DNA of 55,549 bases, from positions 1 to 55,549 of the forward strand of contig DIRC01000028.1 of assembly GCA_002427465.1 (NCBI GenBank), written 5' to 3'. Under the pieces are notes generated by a model. It ran no database searches and was not told the DNA's origin. It saw nothing but the letters and a program-made list of their open reading frames with translations. Below, piece by piece: positions 25,641-34,107 of the stretch. The position numbers and the translations under genes are program-made. Each line of letters starts with the position of its first letter. The stretch's first letter is position 1. Source of the stretch: Clostridiales bacterium UBA5446. GTDB lineage: Bacteria > Bacillota > Clostridia > Oscillospirales > Oscillospiraceae.

Positions 25641-26270
25641 TCAGCTCTTGCGAATCTCAATTACGCCGGAGCAGAAAGAAAATTCATGGAAAGCCATGCG
25701 GCAGAAGGGGCTTAAGCGCTCTTGCAGTTCAGAGAATACAAAGTAGATTTCGTCCGTATCCCAGGTATTTCCGCAGGCCGCTTTGCACGAAAGAAGCGCG
25801 CTTCTTGTTTGAAAGCAGACGTCTCCAATCAAAATGGCGCCTTGGGGCGCTAATAGACCGAGCAGTTCGGCAATGAAATCCACCTTGGCGTCATCCGAAA
25901 GATGGTGGAGCGCGTACGTGCTTATAATAAAATCAAAGGTTTGATTCCGCAAAGCAGGCGGAACTCCAAGAGTAAAGTCCCATTGCAGCAGATTGGCGTC
26001 CGGCATTTTTGAATGCGCGATTTTAATCATTTCCAATGAAAAATCAAGGCCGGTGATCGCATGGCCGGCGTCATAAAGCCTGGACGTCAACACGGCGGTT
26101 CCAAAGCCGATGTCAAGAACCCTGGAAGAAGGCCGATTCATAATAGCGCCATATATGGAGTTCATCAACCGGGCGTAGCCGGCGAAAGGGTATTGGCTGC
26201 TTTCATCCGCATGCCGTACGGACGCATCGTAACGATCCGACCAAAGATCAAATCCGTGATTATTTAACAT
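25641..26270 (-). CDS. Class I SAM-dependent methyltransferase
   Basis: 209 residues with the classic order of motifs: motif I VLDIGFGTAVLTSRL (about 50-64), acidic motif II GLDFSLEMI (about 74), and post-motif DFIISTYALHHLSDD (about 112-126). The N-terminus NNHGFDLWSDRYDASV resembles the YrrT-like group of small-molecule methyltransferases. Substrate unknown. It lies just upstream, on the same strand, of the TnpV remnant, so its own 3' neighbour may have been lost. The start ATG lacks a strong ribosome site (GGAGGATACTTC about 9 bases before). Confidence 0.85.
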   Translation of the reverse strand: MLNNHGFDLWSDRYDASVRHADESSQYPFAGYARLMNSIYGAIMNRPSSRVLDIGFGTAVLTSRLYDAGHAITGLDFSLEMIKIAHSKMPDANLLQWDFTLGVPPALRNQTFDFIISTYALHHLSDDAKVDFIAELLGLLAPQGAILIGDVCFQTRSALLSCKAACGNTWDTDEIYFVFSELQERLSPFCRMAFHEFSFCSGVIEIRKS

Positions 26271-26656
26271 GAAGTATCCTCCGTTTTGGTTGTCGGGTCA
26301 CCATTATCCCACATCCGATCCGGTATGACAAGATTTGACGCGGCATCCTTGCCAAAACACCGCGAGGGCCGGATGGGAGGGGCATGCGGCGAGCGCCCTG
26401 ACGCGTTATGCGGAAGTTAAAATCTTATGCCGGGCCATGTCCTTTTTCTTTTCAGGATGGCGGGGCTTACGGCCCGCGGCTATTACTTTAAGCCCGTGCA
26501 GGTCTTCCGGGCCGGGCACTTCTGTTTTTGTGACAGTTTATTGCCATTTTCAGAGGTTTGGCGTAATATTCCGGATAGGGAGGCCCCGGCAGAATAAATT
26601 TACCCGGCAGCCGAATACTATTTTCGGCGCGCATAGGCAGACGGGAGGGAAAGCGT
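26271..26656. other. Intergenic interval, nothing recognisable
   Basis: Divergent region between the methyltransferase and the helicase gene. No coding potential, no clear promoter pair and no repeat was found. Confidence 0.5.
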
Positions 26657-28408
26657 GTGAAAAAGGATCAAAAAGCCCGTCGTGAGCTGGAATACCTGGA
26701 AAAACAATTTCCCGTAATAAAGCGTGACGTAAAAGCGTCCAAAAGCGGGAAGCTGTGGCGGCATGAGACGGTGATCAGAAAAAAGATTAAAGCCCTCCGG
26801 GAACTCCGGGGGGATCATCTCAAGGGTTACGGGCAGGTTTACGACGGCTATGTGGAGCTTCTGGGAGAGGTCTCGGAGCGGCTGCTGGAAAATTACAACC
26901 AGGCCAACGCCACGGCGTATGGCTTCAGCGAGGTCGTCCAGGGGCGCTTCAGAGCCTATTTAAATTCCGGCATCATTTCCGTGCTGGTGACGCACCACAT
27001 CCCCAAGATGGTCGCTGCGGAATTTAACCGGCTGCTCCCGGAAAATCCAAAGGACGGTTATCCCGAGGCCAGGGGAATGAAGCGGAGGTTCGTGCTGCAT
27101 CTGGGCGAGACGAATACGGGCAAAACATACAGCGCGCTGCAGTGCCTTAAGCAGAGCGAAAGCGGGGTTTATCTCGCGCCGCTGAGGATACTTGCCCTTG
27201 AAAACTTTGAGCGGCTCAACAGTCAGGGCGTGCCTTGCAGTCTGGTCACCGGAGAGGAGGAAATCCTGGTGGAGGGCGCACGGCACTCCAGCCGCACCGT
27301 CGAGAAGGCGGAGCTGCTCAGCGGCTGCCGGGTGGCCGTGATTGACGAGGTTCAGATGCTGAGGGACCCTCAGCGGGGAGACGCCTGGACACGGGCGATC
27401 CTGGGGCTTTGCTGCCCGGAGATCCATCTTTGCGGCGCAATGCACGCCAGAGAGCAGTTGGTGCGGATGATTCAGGACTGCGGGGACGATTTTGAAATCC
27501 TGGAATACACCCGCTCGGTGCCGCTCCAGATCAAGAAAGCTCCCGTTCGCCTTTCCGATGTGCGGAAGGGGGACGCGCTGGTGGCGTTTTCAAAAAGAAG
27601 GGTGCTTTCCCTTTCCCGGTATTATTCGGCAAACGGCATTCCCAACAGCGTGATTTACGGAGATTTGCCGCCTGAGGTCAGGAGAGGCCAATATGAAGCG
27701 TTTATCGGCGGGGAAAGTCAGATCCTGGTCGCTACAGACGCCATCGGCATGGGCGTGAATCTGCCCATCAGGCGGATTGTGTTCACGGAAACCAGCAAAT
27801 TTGACGGCGAGATGTTCCGGCCGCTCTTTCCTCATGAGGTCAAGCAGATTGCGGGCCGGGCCGGGCGGATCGGGATATATGACGTGGGCTATGTGGCCTG
27901 CATGGGCGACGACGTCGCCTTCATCAAAAACTGCCTTCAGGTCCGGGATGAGGAAATTGACCGGGCCGTGGTGGGGCCCAGCGAAGAAATCATGGATATC
28001 GGTCTGCTGCCCCTGAAGGAGAAGCTGGCTCTCTGGGAGACCAGGGAGGAGACGGTGAGCCATTACCGGAAAAAGGATATCCGGGACGCGATTCTGATTT
28101 TGGACAGGCTGAAGGCCTACCGGCTGCCCGAAAAGACCCAATGGCGCCTGATGCAGCTTCCATTCGACGTGAACAGCGAGGAACTTCTGGCTCAATTCAT
28201 CCGGTATGTGGAGGAACGCTTTGTGCTGAAAGCCGAAGGGCTGTCCCGGCCCGACCTGAGCGCCCGCTCCCTTCCGGCATATGAGCAATATTACCAAAAG
28301 GTGGGACTGTACTACTCCTTTTCAAAAAGCCTGGGCCTCCCCTTTGATGAGCAATGGGTATATGATACACGAAAACAGATCAGCGAGGAAATCAGCCGGC
28401 TTCTATAA
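26657..28408 (+). CDS. Suv3-like DExH-box RNA helicase
   Basis: 583 residues starting at GTG with GGGAGGG upstream. The helicase core has a Suv3-type Walker A GETNTGKT (150-157), Walker B DEVQM (about 233), and later motifs GDLPPEVRRGQ, ATDAIGMGVNLPIRRIVF and QIAGRAGR (about 350-405). The T-N-T/S-G-K-T loop and DE-[VI]-Q box distinguish Suv3, the mitochondrial and bacterial degradosome-type helicase, from common DEAD-box proteins. The N-terminal 140 residues are helical and basic. It probably unwinds structured RNA in turnover. A bulged hairpin at about 28413-28443 may end its transcript. Confidence 0.85.
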   Translation: MKKDQKARRELEYLEKQFPVIKRDVKASKSGKLWRHETVIRKKIKALRELRGDHLKGYGQVYDGYVELLGEVSERLLENYNQANATAYGFSEVVQGRFRAYLNSGIISVLVTHHIPKMVAAEFNRLLPENPKDGYPEARGMKRRFVLHLGETNTGKTYSALQCLKQSESGVYLAPLRILALENFERLNSQGVPCSLVTGEEEILVEGARHSSRTVEKAELLSGCRVAVIDEVQMLRDPQRGDAWTRAILGLCCPEIHLCGAMHAREQLVRMIQDCGDDFEILEYTRSVPLQIKKAPVRLSDVRKGDALVAFSKRRVLSLSRYYSANGIPNSVIYGDLPPEVRRGQYEAFIGGESQILVATDAIGMGVNLPIRRIVFTETSKFDGEMFRPLFPHEVKQIAGRAGRIGIYDVGYVACMGDDVAFIKNCLQVRDEEIDRAVVGPSEEIMDIGLLPLKEKLALWETREETVSHYRKKDIRDAILILDRLKAYRLPEKTQWRLMQLPFDVNSEELLAQFIRYVEERFVLKAEGLSRPDLSARSLPAYEQYYQKVGLYYSFSKSLGLPFDEQWVYDTRKQISEEISRLL

Positions 28409-28624
28409 ACGTGCGGCATTTCCGGCCTTGCGGAAAATGCCGGATCAGAATAACCTCCCTTCCCTTCCGGGCATTTCCGTGTTATTCTTGCAGCATATGA
28501 AATGTGCCTTCAAAACCAATGGGGGGATGATGTTTCATCGAAAAACCTATTCAGTCGGACAAAGGCGGAAAAGCCGCCCCGCTGTCCGGGAGCTTTGACG
28601 GCACTGCACACTGGGAGGAATACG

Positions 28625-29581
28625 ATGAATATTTTAGTCATTATGCCCATGGAGCCCGGAGACAGGGCGCGTCTTGCCGCCGCCGTGCCGGGAACGGAGC
28701 TGACCTTCGTCGGCATGAAGAAGGTCACGGATCAACAGATCGCCCGGGCCGACGCCATTATCGGGAACCTGCCGCCGGAGCGCTTAAAACATGCGGTGAA
28801 CCTCAATTGGCTTCAACTGTCATCGTCCGGCGCGGACAAATACTGCGCTCCGGGGCTGCTGCCGGCGGGGACTGTTCTCACAAACGCTACCGGGGCTTAT
28901 GGGCCCGCGATTTCGGAATACATGATCGGCGTGGTGTTCGCCCTTGCATATAATCTGCATAAATATAGGGACAACCAGAAAAACCGGCTGTGGCGGGACG
29001 AGGGGCCGGTGCGGCCTATAGCCGACTCCACCGTCCTTGTGGTCGGGCTGGGCGACATTGGACGCGCCTTTGCCTCCCGGATAAAAGCCATGGGCTGCCA
29101 TGTGATCGGTGTGAAAAGAACTCCTTCAGAAAAGCCCGATTATGTGGACGAGCTGTATCTGATGGACAGTCTGGACACGCTGCTCAAAAGAGCCGATGTG
29201 GTGACGCTGAGCCTTCCGCGCGCTCCGGAGACCGACGGGCTTATGGACGAAGCCAGGCTGCTGGCCATGAAAAAAGACGCGATACTGGTCAACGTGGGCC
29301 GCGGATCGGCGGTGCGTACAGAGGATCTTTGCCGGGTGCTCGCGTCTGGGCATCTGAAGGGCTGCGCTCTGGACGTGACCGATCCGGAGCCTTTGCCGCC
29401 GGAGCATCCGCTCTGGGCATTCGATCGTGTGATGATAACGCCACATATCTCCGGGGGGAACAACGTTCGGGAAACAGTGGAGAGGGTGCAGGCGGTTGTC
29501 ACCCGCAATCTCCGGGCCTATGTCAGCGGAAAGCCCCTGGAAAACCTTGTGGATTTTCATACGGGCTACAAGGCGCACTGA
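28625..29581 (+). CDS. D-isomer-specific 2-hydroxyacid dehydrogenase
   Basis: 318 residues. The NAD-binding Rossmann motif is VLVVGLGDIGRAFASRI (about 139-155), followed by the signature DAILVNVGRGSAVRTEDL (about 219-236) and the catalytic histidine segment ITPHISGG (about 276-283). The Arg and Glu of the catalytic triad occur in the expected order. The family interconverts 2-oxo acids and (R)-2-hydroxy acids with NADH or NADPH. GGGAGG before ATG 28625 sets the start. In this neighbourhood it could supply the (R)-2-hydroxyacid for the dehydratase operon at 34 kb, but that link is inference. Confidence 0.92.
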   Translation: MNILVIMPMEPGDRARLAAAVPGTELTFVGMKKVTDQQIARADAIIGNLPPERLKHAVNLNWLQLSSSGADKYCAPGLLPAGTVLTNATGAYGPAISEYMIGVVFALAYNLHKYRDNQKNRLWRDEGPVRPIADSTVLVVGLGDIGRAFASRIKAMGCHVIGVKRTPSEKPDYVDELYLMDSLDTLLKRADVVTLSLPRAPETDGLMDEARLLAMKKDAILVNVGRGSAVRTEDLCRVLASGHLKGCALDVTDPEPLPPEHPLWAFDRVMITPHISGGNNVRETVERVQAVVTRNLRAYVSGKPLENLVDFHTGYKAH

Positions 29582-29620
29582 GCTGTAGCCGGGCAGAAAG
29601 CCCCGCTATCTGCGAAAAGG

Positions 29621-29654
29621 CAAAAAACCGGGGCGGAGCCGAAGCTCCGCCCCG
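29621..29654 (-). terminator. Rho-independent terminator of the flavodoxin gene
   Basis: GGGGCGGAGC - TTCG - GCTCCGCCCC on the minus strand, followed by GGTTTTTT. In the plus direction the same hairpin lies after the dehydrogenase gene but lacks a T tract. Confidence 0.88.
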
Positions 29655-29668
29655 CGGACTGCATGGGG

Positions 29669-30175
29669 TTATAGCGAATTGTACCAGGCAATGACCGGGT
29701 CGAGATTTTTTCTGTCCACGGCGCTGTAGGCCTTTTGCGTCATCCGGAAGGTGGCGGCCTGATGCGCGTTCATGGCATCCACCTTGCGCAGTCCGGCGGC
29801 GATGCTTTTATTCTTAAAGTACATAATCCCTCTCAGGGGAAGGGGCAGCGCTTTCATGTTAAATCCGCCCTGCATATAAAACACCGGCACGTCCGCGGGG
29901 ATTTTATTTGCCGCCCGTATGGATTCCGTGAGCTTATCCGAGGGGGGGCTCATGCCGGTGGCGCAGACGGCTTTGACGCGGTTTTCCTTCGCAGCCTTTT
30001 CGTAGCCCTTTACCTTTCCGGCAAAGAGCCAGCCCATGTAGATGACTTCGCGGCTTTTCGGCGCCGGGACGCGCCTTGCCATGTCGTACCAGGGCAGGGA
30101 CAGCGCTTCCGCAAGAAGTCTGGCATACTGCCTGGTATGACCGGTCTGGGAAGAATAATAGATGGCGCTTACCAA
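29669..30175 (-). CDS. Flavodoxin family protein
   Basis: 168 residues starting at TTG (GGAGG seven bases upstream). The FMN phosphate loop is YSSQTGHTRQYA (residues 7-18). Further conserved blocks are YMGWLFAGKVKGYEKA and the ATGMSPPSDKL loop, which place it with flavodoxin-domain proteins of the 'flavodoxin-like' or protoporphyrinogen-oxidase-like group. It could serve as low-potential electron donor, for example to the dehydratase activase or flavoproteins nearby, but no operon link exists. Own terminator downstream. Confidence 0.85.
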   Translation of the reverse strand: MVSAIYYSSQTGHTRQYARLLAEALSLPWYDMARRVPAPKSREVIYMGWLFAGKVKGYEKAAKENRVKAVCATGMSPPSDKLTESIRAANKIPADVPVFYMQGGFNMKALPLPLRGIMYFKNKSIAAGLRKVDAMNAHQAATFRMTQKAYSAVDRKNLDPVIAWYNSL

Positions 30176-30418
30176 TGTCGTAACCTCCTGTCACGCTTTG
30201 CTTTGCGCAAGACTGCCGCGGCGCGGATCGGCCTTGCGGAATGAAATTGTTGTGATACAATAACTAAAAAGAGTGATCCCCCGGCGCATCCGCCGGGGGC
30301 GGGCGCTAAAAGCGGTTTGAACCGCGGCGCGGGATGCGCCGCGAAGCAATATCATAAAAATGCCGTGCAGTTCATGATCATATAAAACCAAATAATAATA
30401 TGAAACGGAGGCAATTTT

Positions 30419-30664
30419 ATGCATGAAGGGCATCATAGCTGCGATCACGAACACTCCGGCGACTCTCCGGAGATGAGAAGGGCGCTGCTGGAATATCTGC
30501 TGGGGCACAACCGCAGTCATGCCAGGGAGCTGCAGGAGCTGGGGGAAAAATTCGAAAAGGCCGGCAGCACGGAGACCGCCGCCGCCGTTCGGGAGAGCGC
30601 CGCGTGCTTCGGCCGGGGGAACGCCGCCCTGGAACGGGCCCTGGCCGCGCTGAAAGGAGACTGA
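30419..30664 (+). CDS. Small His-rich protein next to CooT, 81 aa
   Basis: Starts MHEGHHSCDHEHSGD, so six of the first fifteen residues are potential Ni/Zn ligands (five His and one Cys). The rest is a two-helix amphipathic hairpin rich in Ala, Glu and Arg (RALLEYLLGHNRSHARELQE; STETAAAVRESAACF). ACGGAGG precedes the ATG. The CooT gene follows one base after its stop, so the two are translationally linked. A nickel-storage or nickel-delivery role is inferred from the His cluster and the partner; no family was recognised with certainty. Confidence 0.75.
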   Translation: MHEGHHSCDHEHSGDSPEMRRALLEYLLGHNRSHARELQELGEKFEKAGSTETAAAVRESAACFGRGNAALERALAALKGD

Positions 30665-30665
30665 C

Positions 30666-30860
30666 ATGTGCCTTTCCACCGTGTATTTGTTCGACGGAGA
30701 AGACCGGGTCAAGCTGGCCGAAAACATCGGCGGCGTTAAGGTAGACGGCAATCGGGTTATTCTGACGGATCTGCTGGGGATACGCACCGCCGTCCCGGGA
30801 GCCATAGAAAAGATCGATCTGATGGAAAATTATATCGTGCTTAAAAAGCCCGCGCCGTGA
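30666..30860 (+). CDS. cooT: CooT family nickel-binding protein
   Basis: 64 residues beginning MCLSTVYLF, with the invariant Cys2 that binds Ni in CooT dimers. The remainder (VDGNRVILTDLLGIRTAVPG) is the small beta-barrel of the family. CooT was first described beside CO dehydrogenase genes and is thought to help nickel handling. Here no CO dehydrogenase is adjacent, but a CooC-type ATPase lies 2.5 kb away. The stop codon is inside the downstream terminator hairpin, so translation and termination are intertwined. Confidence 0.88.
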   Translation: MCLSTVYLFDGEDRVKLAENIGGVKVDGNRVILTDLLGIRTAVPGAIEKIDLMENYIVLKKPAP

Positions 30861-30880
30861 TGCGCGGGCTTTTTTATTTT
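30843..30880. terminator. Bidirectional terminator overlapping the cooT stop codon
   Basis: 13-bp stem AAAAAGCCCGCGC / GCGCGGGCTTTTT with a 6-nt loop containing part of the cooT stop. T tracts occur on both strands, so it also ends the convergent flavoprotein gene, which stops at 30884. Confidence 0.92.
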
Positions 30881-30883
30881 GCC

Positions 30884-33151
30884 TCAGATCTGATTTGCCA
30901 GGTTGAAGCCCGCGCGGGTGGCGTCCTTTACGAAGCCGGCATGGAAGGAGTCGCCGATGTTATAAACCTCGGGGGCGACGCGGGCCTTAAGGCCCTCCAG
31001 GTACTGGGATTCGTCTGCCGCATTGCCCAGGGCGTTCACAAAAAGATCCGCCAGATAGGTCTCTATGTAGCTCTCGGGCCCGATCTTGGGGGCTAGGGGG
31101 TTGGGGATGTTCTTGGGCAGCGTGGGCGTCCAGGTGCAGTAGGGATCGGGCACGCCCTTGGAGATGTTGCGGCTGACGAGAACTTTATCATGATCCTCAA
31201 AACGTGCGATTGTGGCACAATTGGCCAGGGTAACGCCGTTTTTCTCCAGATAGTGGATTAGATGGCCACGGTTGGCCGTGCAGGCTCCGTCCATGAAATA
31301 GGGCAGCATATCCAGAACCGTGACCTTGCAGCCCTTTTCATAGGACAGCCAGAAAGCGGTTTCCATGCCGACGGCGCCGCCGCCCATGACCACGACCCGC
31401 CGGGCGCCTCCCAGCAGCTGGGGGTTGGTCAGAAGCTCTGTCGCCTCTACCATGTTGACCTTGTCGGAGCCGGGGAAGTTGGCCGGGAACCGCTTGGCGC
31501 CCACCGCATAGACCACCGCGTCGTACTCCTTACCTTTCAGCATTTGCGTTGTGGCCTCGGTATTCAGCAGAACCTCCACGCCGTTTTCGGACAGGGTCTC
31601 GCGGCGGATATATTCCACATAGTTTGCCATGTCGTATTTATTCAAAGGCACGCTGGCAGGGATCATTGCGCCGCCCAGGGCGCCGCTTTTTTCATACAGC
31701 TTCACCGTATGGCCGCGCTTCGCTGCCTGAATGGCAAAGTTCATGCCCGCGGGGCCGCCGCCGATTACTGCGATCTTTTTGGGGGTTTCGGCGGGAATCG
31801 GCAGCCTGGGGACGACGTCTTCAAAGCCGGTGCGGGCATTGACGGCGCACTGGGGATGGCCGCCCTCCACAAACTCGTTGACGCAGGCCTCCTGACAGCC
31901 GATGCAGGGGCGTATCTTCTCCACCTCGCCGGCATAGGCTTTGTTGCACCAGTTCGGATCAGCCAGAACCGGGCGGCCCAGCATGATCATGTCGCACATG
32001 CCGTCCCGTAGGGCCTTTTCCGCCAGGTCGGGATACCCCAGCTTGCCCACGGCCACGATGGGCACCTTCTCGCCTACGAGGCTTTTGACGCCGCGGCTGT
32101 CAAAATAATCCTTGGCTGCCTTCGCGACCTCCAGGAAACAGCCGGCGGGCATATAGGAGGGCGGATGGGGGAGCCACCAGTTGTCATAGCAGCCCAGGTC
32201 AACGTCGAAAATATCCACGCCGGCTTTGACAAGGTTTTCCATGTATTCCAGGGTCTCGCCGATGGTTCGGCCCTCCGTGAAGTTTTTCAGGCTCTTTACG
32301 GTGTGCATCCTTTCACCGTAGGTTTCGTTCAGCGCGCAGGACAGATCAATGCGGTACATGATGGGGAAGTAACGGCCGGTACGCCTGCGCAGCTCTTTGA
32401 TGATTTCAATGCCGAAGCGCTGCCAGTCCGAGTACTTGCCCAGCTTGCGGCGGTTGAAGGCGGTGTTGGTCATCTGATCCAGCAGGTAGCCCTCGTGACC
32501 GTGGAGATACACGCCGTCCAGCCCCATGGTCTGGGCGTCCGCCGCGCCCTGGCCGAAGTTTTTGACGATTTTATCCAGCTCCATATCCGTCAGTGGGCGG
32601 CAGGGAATCTCCGGGATATAGAAGTTGGGGTTCCATGAGGACGAAACGGGCAGCTGATACTTGTTCAGCAGGCACGTGGGGGGGCCGACGCGGCCCAGTC
32701 CGGCAGTGAGCTGGATGAAGATGCGGCCGCCCCGGGCATGTACGCCCGTGGCCAGGTCACGCCAGCCCATATGGTTTGTTCGAGTGTTGTCGATCCGGGG
32801 AAAATAGGAAAAGTTTCCTTTTTCCGTGACGGAAGCGTCAATATGGTGGCTTATGGGAATAAGGCCCGTGGTCAGCAGGCCGATGCCTCCGGCGGCGCGG
32901 GCAAAGAAGTATTCGCGGAGTTTATCGTCGGGCCTTCCGGTTTCGTCGGCCATCTGGCAGTTGCCCATGGGGGCCATGACCGTGCGGTTCTTAATGGTAA
33001 GCCTGTTGACCTTAATCGGGGAGAACAGGGTGTCGTAGGGATACAGTTCCTTGGTGAATCGGGCGGTACCGCCCGCTTGGTTTTCGCAATCGGCCTGTAC
33101 CCAGTTTCCATAGCTGTCTACCAATTTCTGAACCAGTTCATCGCCTTTCAA
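30884..33151 (-). CDS. FMN/Fe-S/FAD enoate reductase-type oxidoreductase (old yellow enzyme family)
   Basis: 755 residues with three parts. The N-terminal TIM barrel (about 35-400) carries LFSPIKVNRLTIKNRTVMAP. The 4Fe-4S site has CIGCQEACVNEF...GGHPQC (about 420-440). The C-terminal FAD/NAD half has IAVIGGGPAGMN (about 470) and VVVMGGGAVGMET (about 600). This is the layout of 2,4-dienoyl-CoA reductase, 2-enoate reductase and BaiCD. It reduces activated C=C bonds with NADH. Start TTG is supported by GGAGGGG. It is divergent from the dehydratase operon, whose products would be enoyl compounds, so the two may form a pathway; substrate unproven. Confidence 0.9.
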   Translation of the reverse strand: MKGDELVQKLVDSYGNWVQADCENQAGGTARFTKELYPYDTLFSPIKVNRLTIKNRTVMAPMGNCQMADETGRPDDKLREYFFARAAGGIGLLTTGLIPISHHIDASVTEKGNFSYFPRIDNTRTNHMGWRDLATGVHARGGRIFIQLTAGLGRVGPPTCLLNKYQLPVSSSWNPNFYIPEIPCRPLTDMELDKIVKNFGQGAADAQTMGLDGVYLHGHEGYLLDQMTNTAFNRRKLGKYSDWQRFGIEIIKELRRRTGRYFPIMYRIDLSCALNETYGERMHTVKSLKNFTEGRTIGETLEYMENLVKAGVDIFDVDLGCYDNWWLPHPPSYMPAGCFLEVAKAAKDYFDSRGVKSLVGEKVPIVAVGKLGYPDLAEKALRDGMCDMIMLGRPVLADPNWCNKAYAGEVEKIRPCIGCQEACVNEFVEGGHPQCAVNARTGFEDVVPRLPIPAETPKKIAVIGGGPAGMNFAIQAAKRGHTVKLYEKSGALGGAMIPASVPLNKYDMANYVEYIRRETLSENGVEVLLNTEATTQMLKGKEYDAVVYAVGAKRFPANFPGSDKVNMVEATELLTNPQLLGGARRVVVMGGGAVGMETAFWLSYEKGCKVTVLDMLPYFMDGACTANRGHLIHYLEKNGVTLANCATIARFEDHDKVLVSRNISKGVPDPYCTWTPTLPKNIPNPLAPKIGPESYIETYLADLFVNALGNAADESQYLEGLKARVAPEVYNIGDSFHAGFVKDATRAGFNLANQI

Positions 33152-33161
33152 AATTACCCCT

Positions 33162-33219
33162 CCGTTTATGTTATTTCCATGTCAATCATGACTTGTTGAG
33201 TGAATATTAGCATAAACGG
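33162..33219. promoter_or_regulatory. Inverted repeat in the divergent control region
   Basis: CCGTTTATG (33162-33170) and CATAAACGG (33211-33219) form a 9-bp inverted repeat 40 bases apart. One arm touches the ribosome site of the flavoprotein gene. A second near-symmetrical element GTCAATCATGAC lies between them. Likely an operator pair for a looping or dimeric regulator. Confidence 0.5.
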
Positions 33220-33261
33220 ACATTCAAAGCAACAAAAAAACGTTATTAATCATGAAATTGC

Positions 33262-33290
33262 TTGCTAAACGTTAAAATACATGTTAAAAT
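33262..33290 (+). promoter_or_regulatory. Promoter of the CooC/dehydratase operon
   Basis: TTGCTA, 17-bp spacer, TAAAAT, about 40 bases before ATG 33331. Confidence 0.55.
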
Positions 33291-33330
33291 CTTGTCAACA
33301 TTGATAACCGTATAGGGGGGATGCTGAAAA

Positions 33331-34095
33331 ATGGCTGGGAAGAGCACCGTCATAGCCGTGTCGGGCAAGGGCGGCGTGGGCAAGACGACCCTTTCGGCAT
33401 GCATCGTCCGGCATCTGACGGAACGGCGGCCCGGCGCGCGGATTCTGGCCATAGATGCAGATCCGGCCATTGGGCTGTCCGTGGCGCTGGGGGTGAATGC
33501 GGACCGAACCCTGGACGACATCCGCAAGACCATCGTACATAATGTGGAGGCGGGACAGACCAAAGAGGCAATCGAGATGCTGGGCGAGGCGAGGTTCCGC
33601 ATCTTTGACGCGATCACGGAGAAGGACGGCTTCGCCTTTCTTGCCATCGGGCGTCCCGAATCCGCGGGGTGCTACTGCAAAGTGAACGCGTATCTCAAGG
33701 AAGTCATCAGTCTGCTGGCGGAGGATTTCGATTATGTCGTCATTGACGGCGAGGCGGGCATCGAGCAGATCAACCGCCGGGTGATGGAAAAGGTCACGCA
33801 CCTGCTGCTGGTCACGGACCAGAGCCGGAAGGGCGTGCAGGTGCTGCAGACGATTAAGAAAGTGGCCGACGAGATGGTTATGTACGACCGGATCGGGGCC
33901 GTTGTAAACCGCGTTTCAAATCCGGAATACGAAAAGCTTATCGAGATCCCGGGGGTTGAGATTCTGGCGTTCATTGAAAACGACGGAGATCACGCCTCAA
34001 ACGACATCCAGGGAAGAAGCGTATTCGCCCTTCCGGAGGATTCCAGAGTATTTGCCGGGGCGCTGGCGGCGCTCCGAAAAATGGATATTTTGTAA
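33331..34095 (+). CDS. CooC-type P-loop ATPase (metal-cluster insertion)
   Basis: 254 residues. Deviant Walker A KGGVGKTT (13-20) with the ParA/MinD signature lysine, DADPAIGLS (about 42-50), and a CxC motif in SAGCYCKVN (Cys114 and Cys116), the metal-binding site of CooC and AcsF-type ATPases that mature CO dehydrogenase or acetyl-CoA synthase. Later VIDGEAGIEQINRR is the Walker B region. CooC dimers bind Ni and hydrolyse ATP to load nickel-iron clusters. Here it heads an operon of dehydratase-family genes rather than CO dehydrogenase, so the client protein is unclear. Next gene starts 12 bases downstream. Confidence 0.9.
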   Translation: MAGKSTVIAVSGKGGVGKTTLSACIVRHLTERRPGARILAIDADPAIGLSVALGVNADRTLDDIRKTIVHNVEAGQTKEAIEMLGEARFRIFDAITEKDGFAFLAIGRPESAGCYCKVNAYLKEVISLLAEDFDYVVIDGEAGIEQINRRVMEKVTHLLLVTDQSRKGVQVLQTIKKVADEMVMYDRIGAVVNRVSNPEYEKLIEIPGVEILAFIENDGDHASNDIQGRSVFALPEDSRVFAGALAALRKMDIL

Positions 34096-34107
34096 GGGGT
34101 GTGACAT

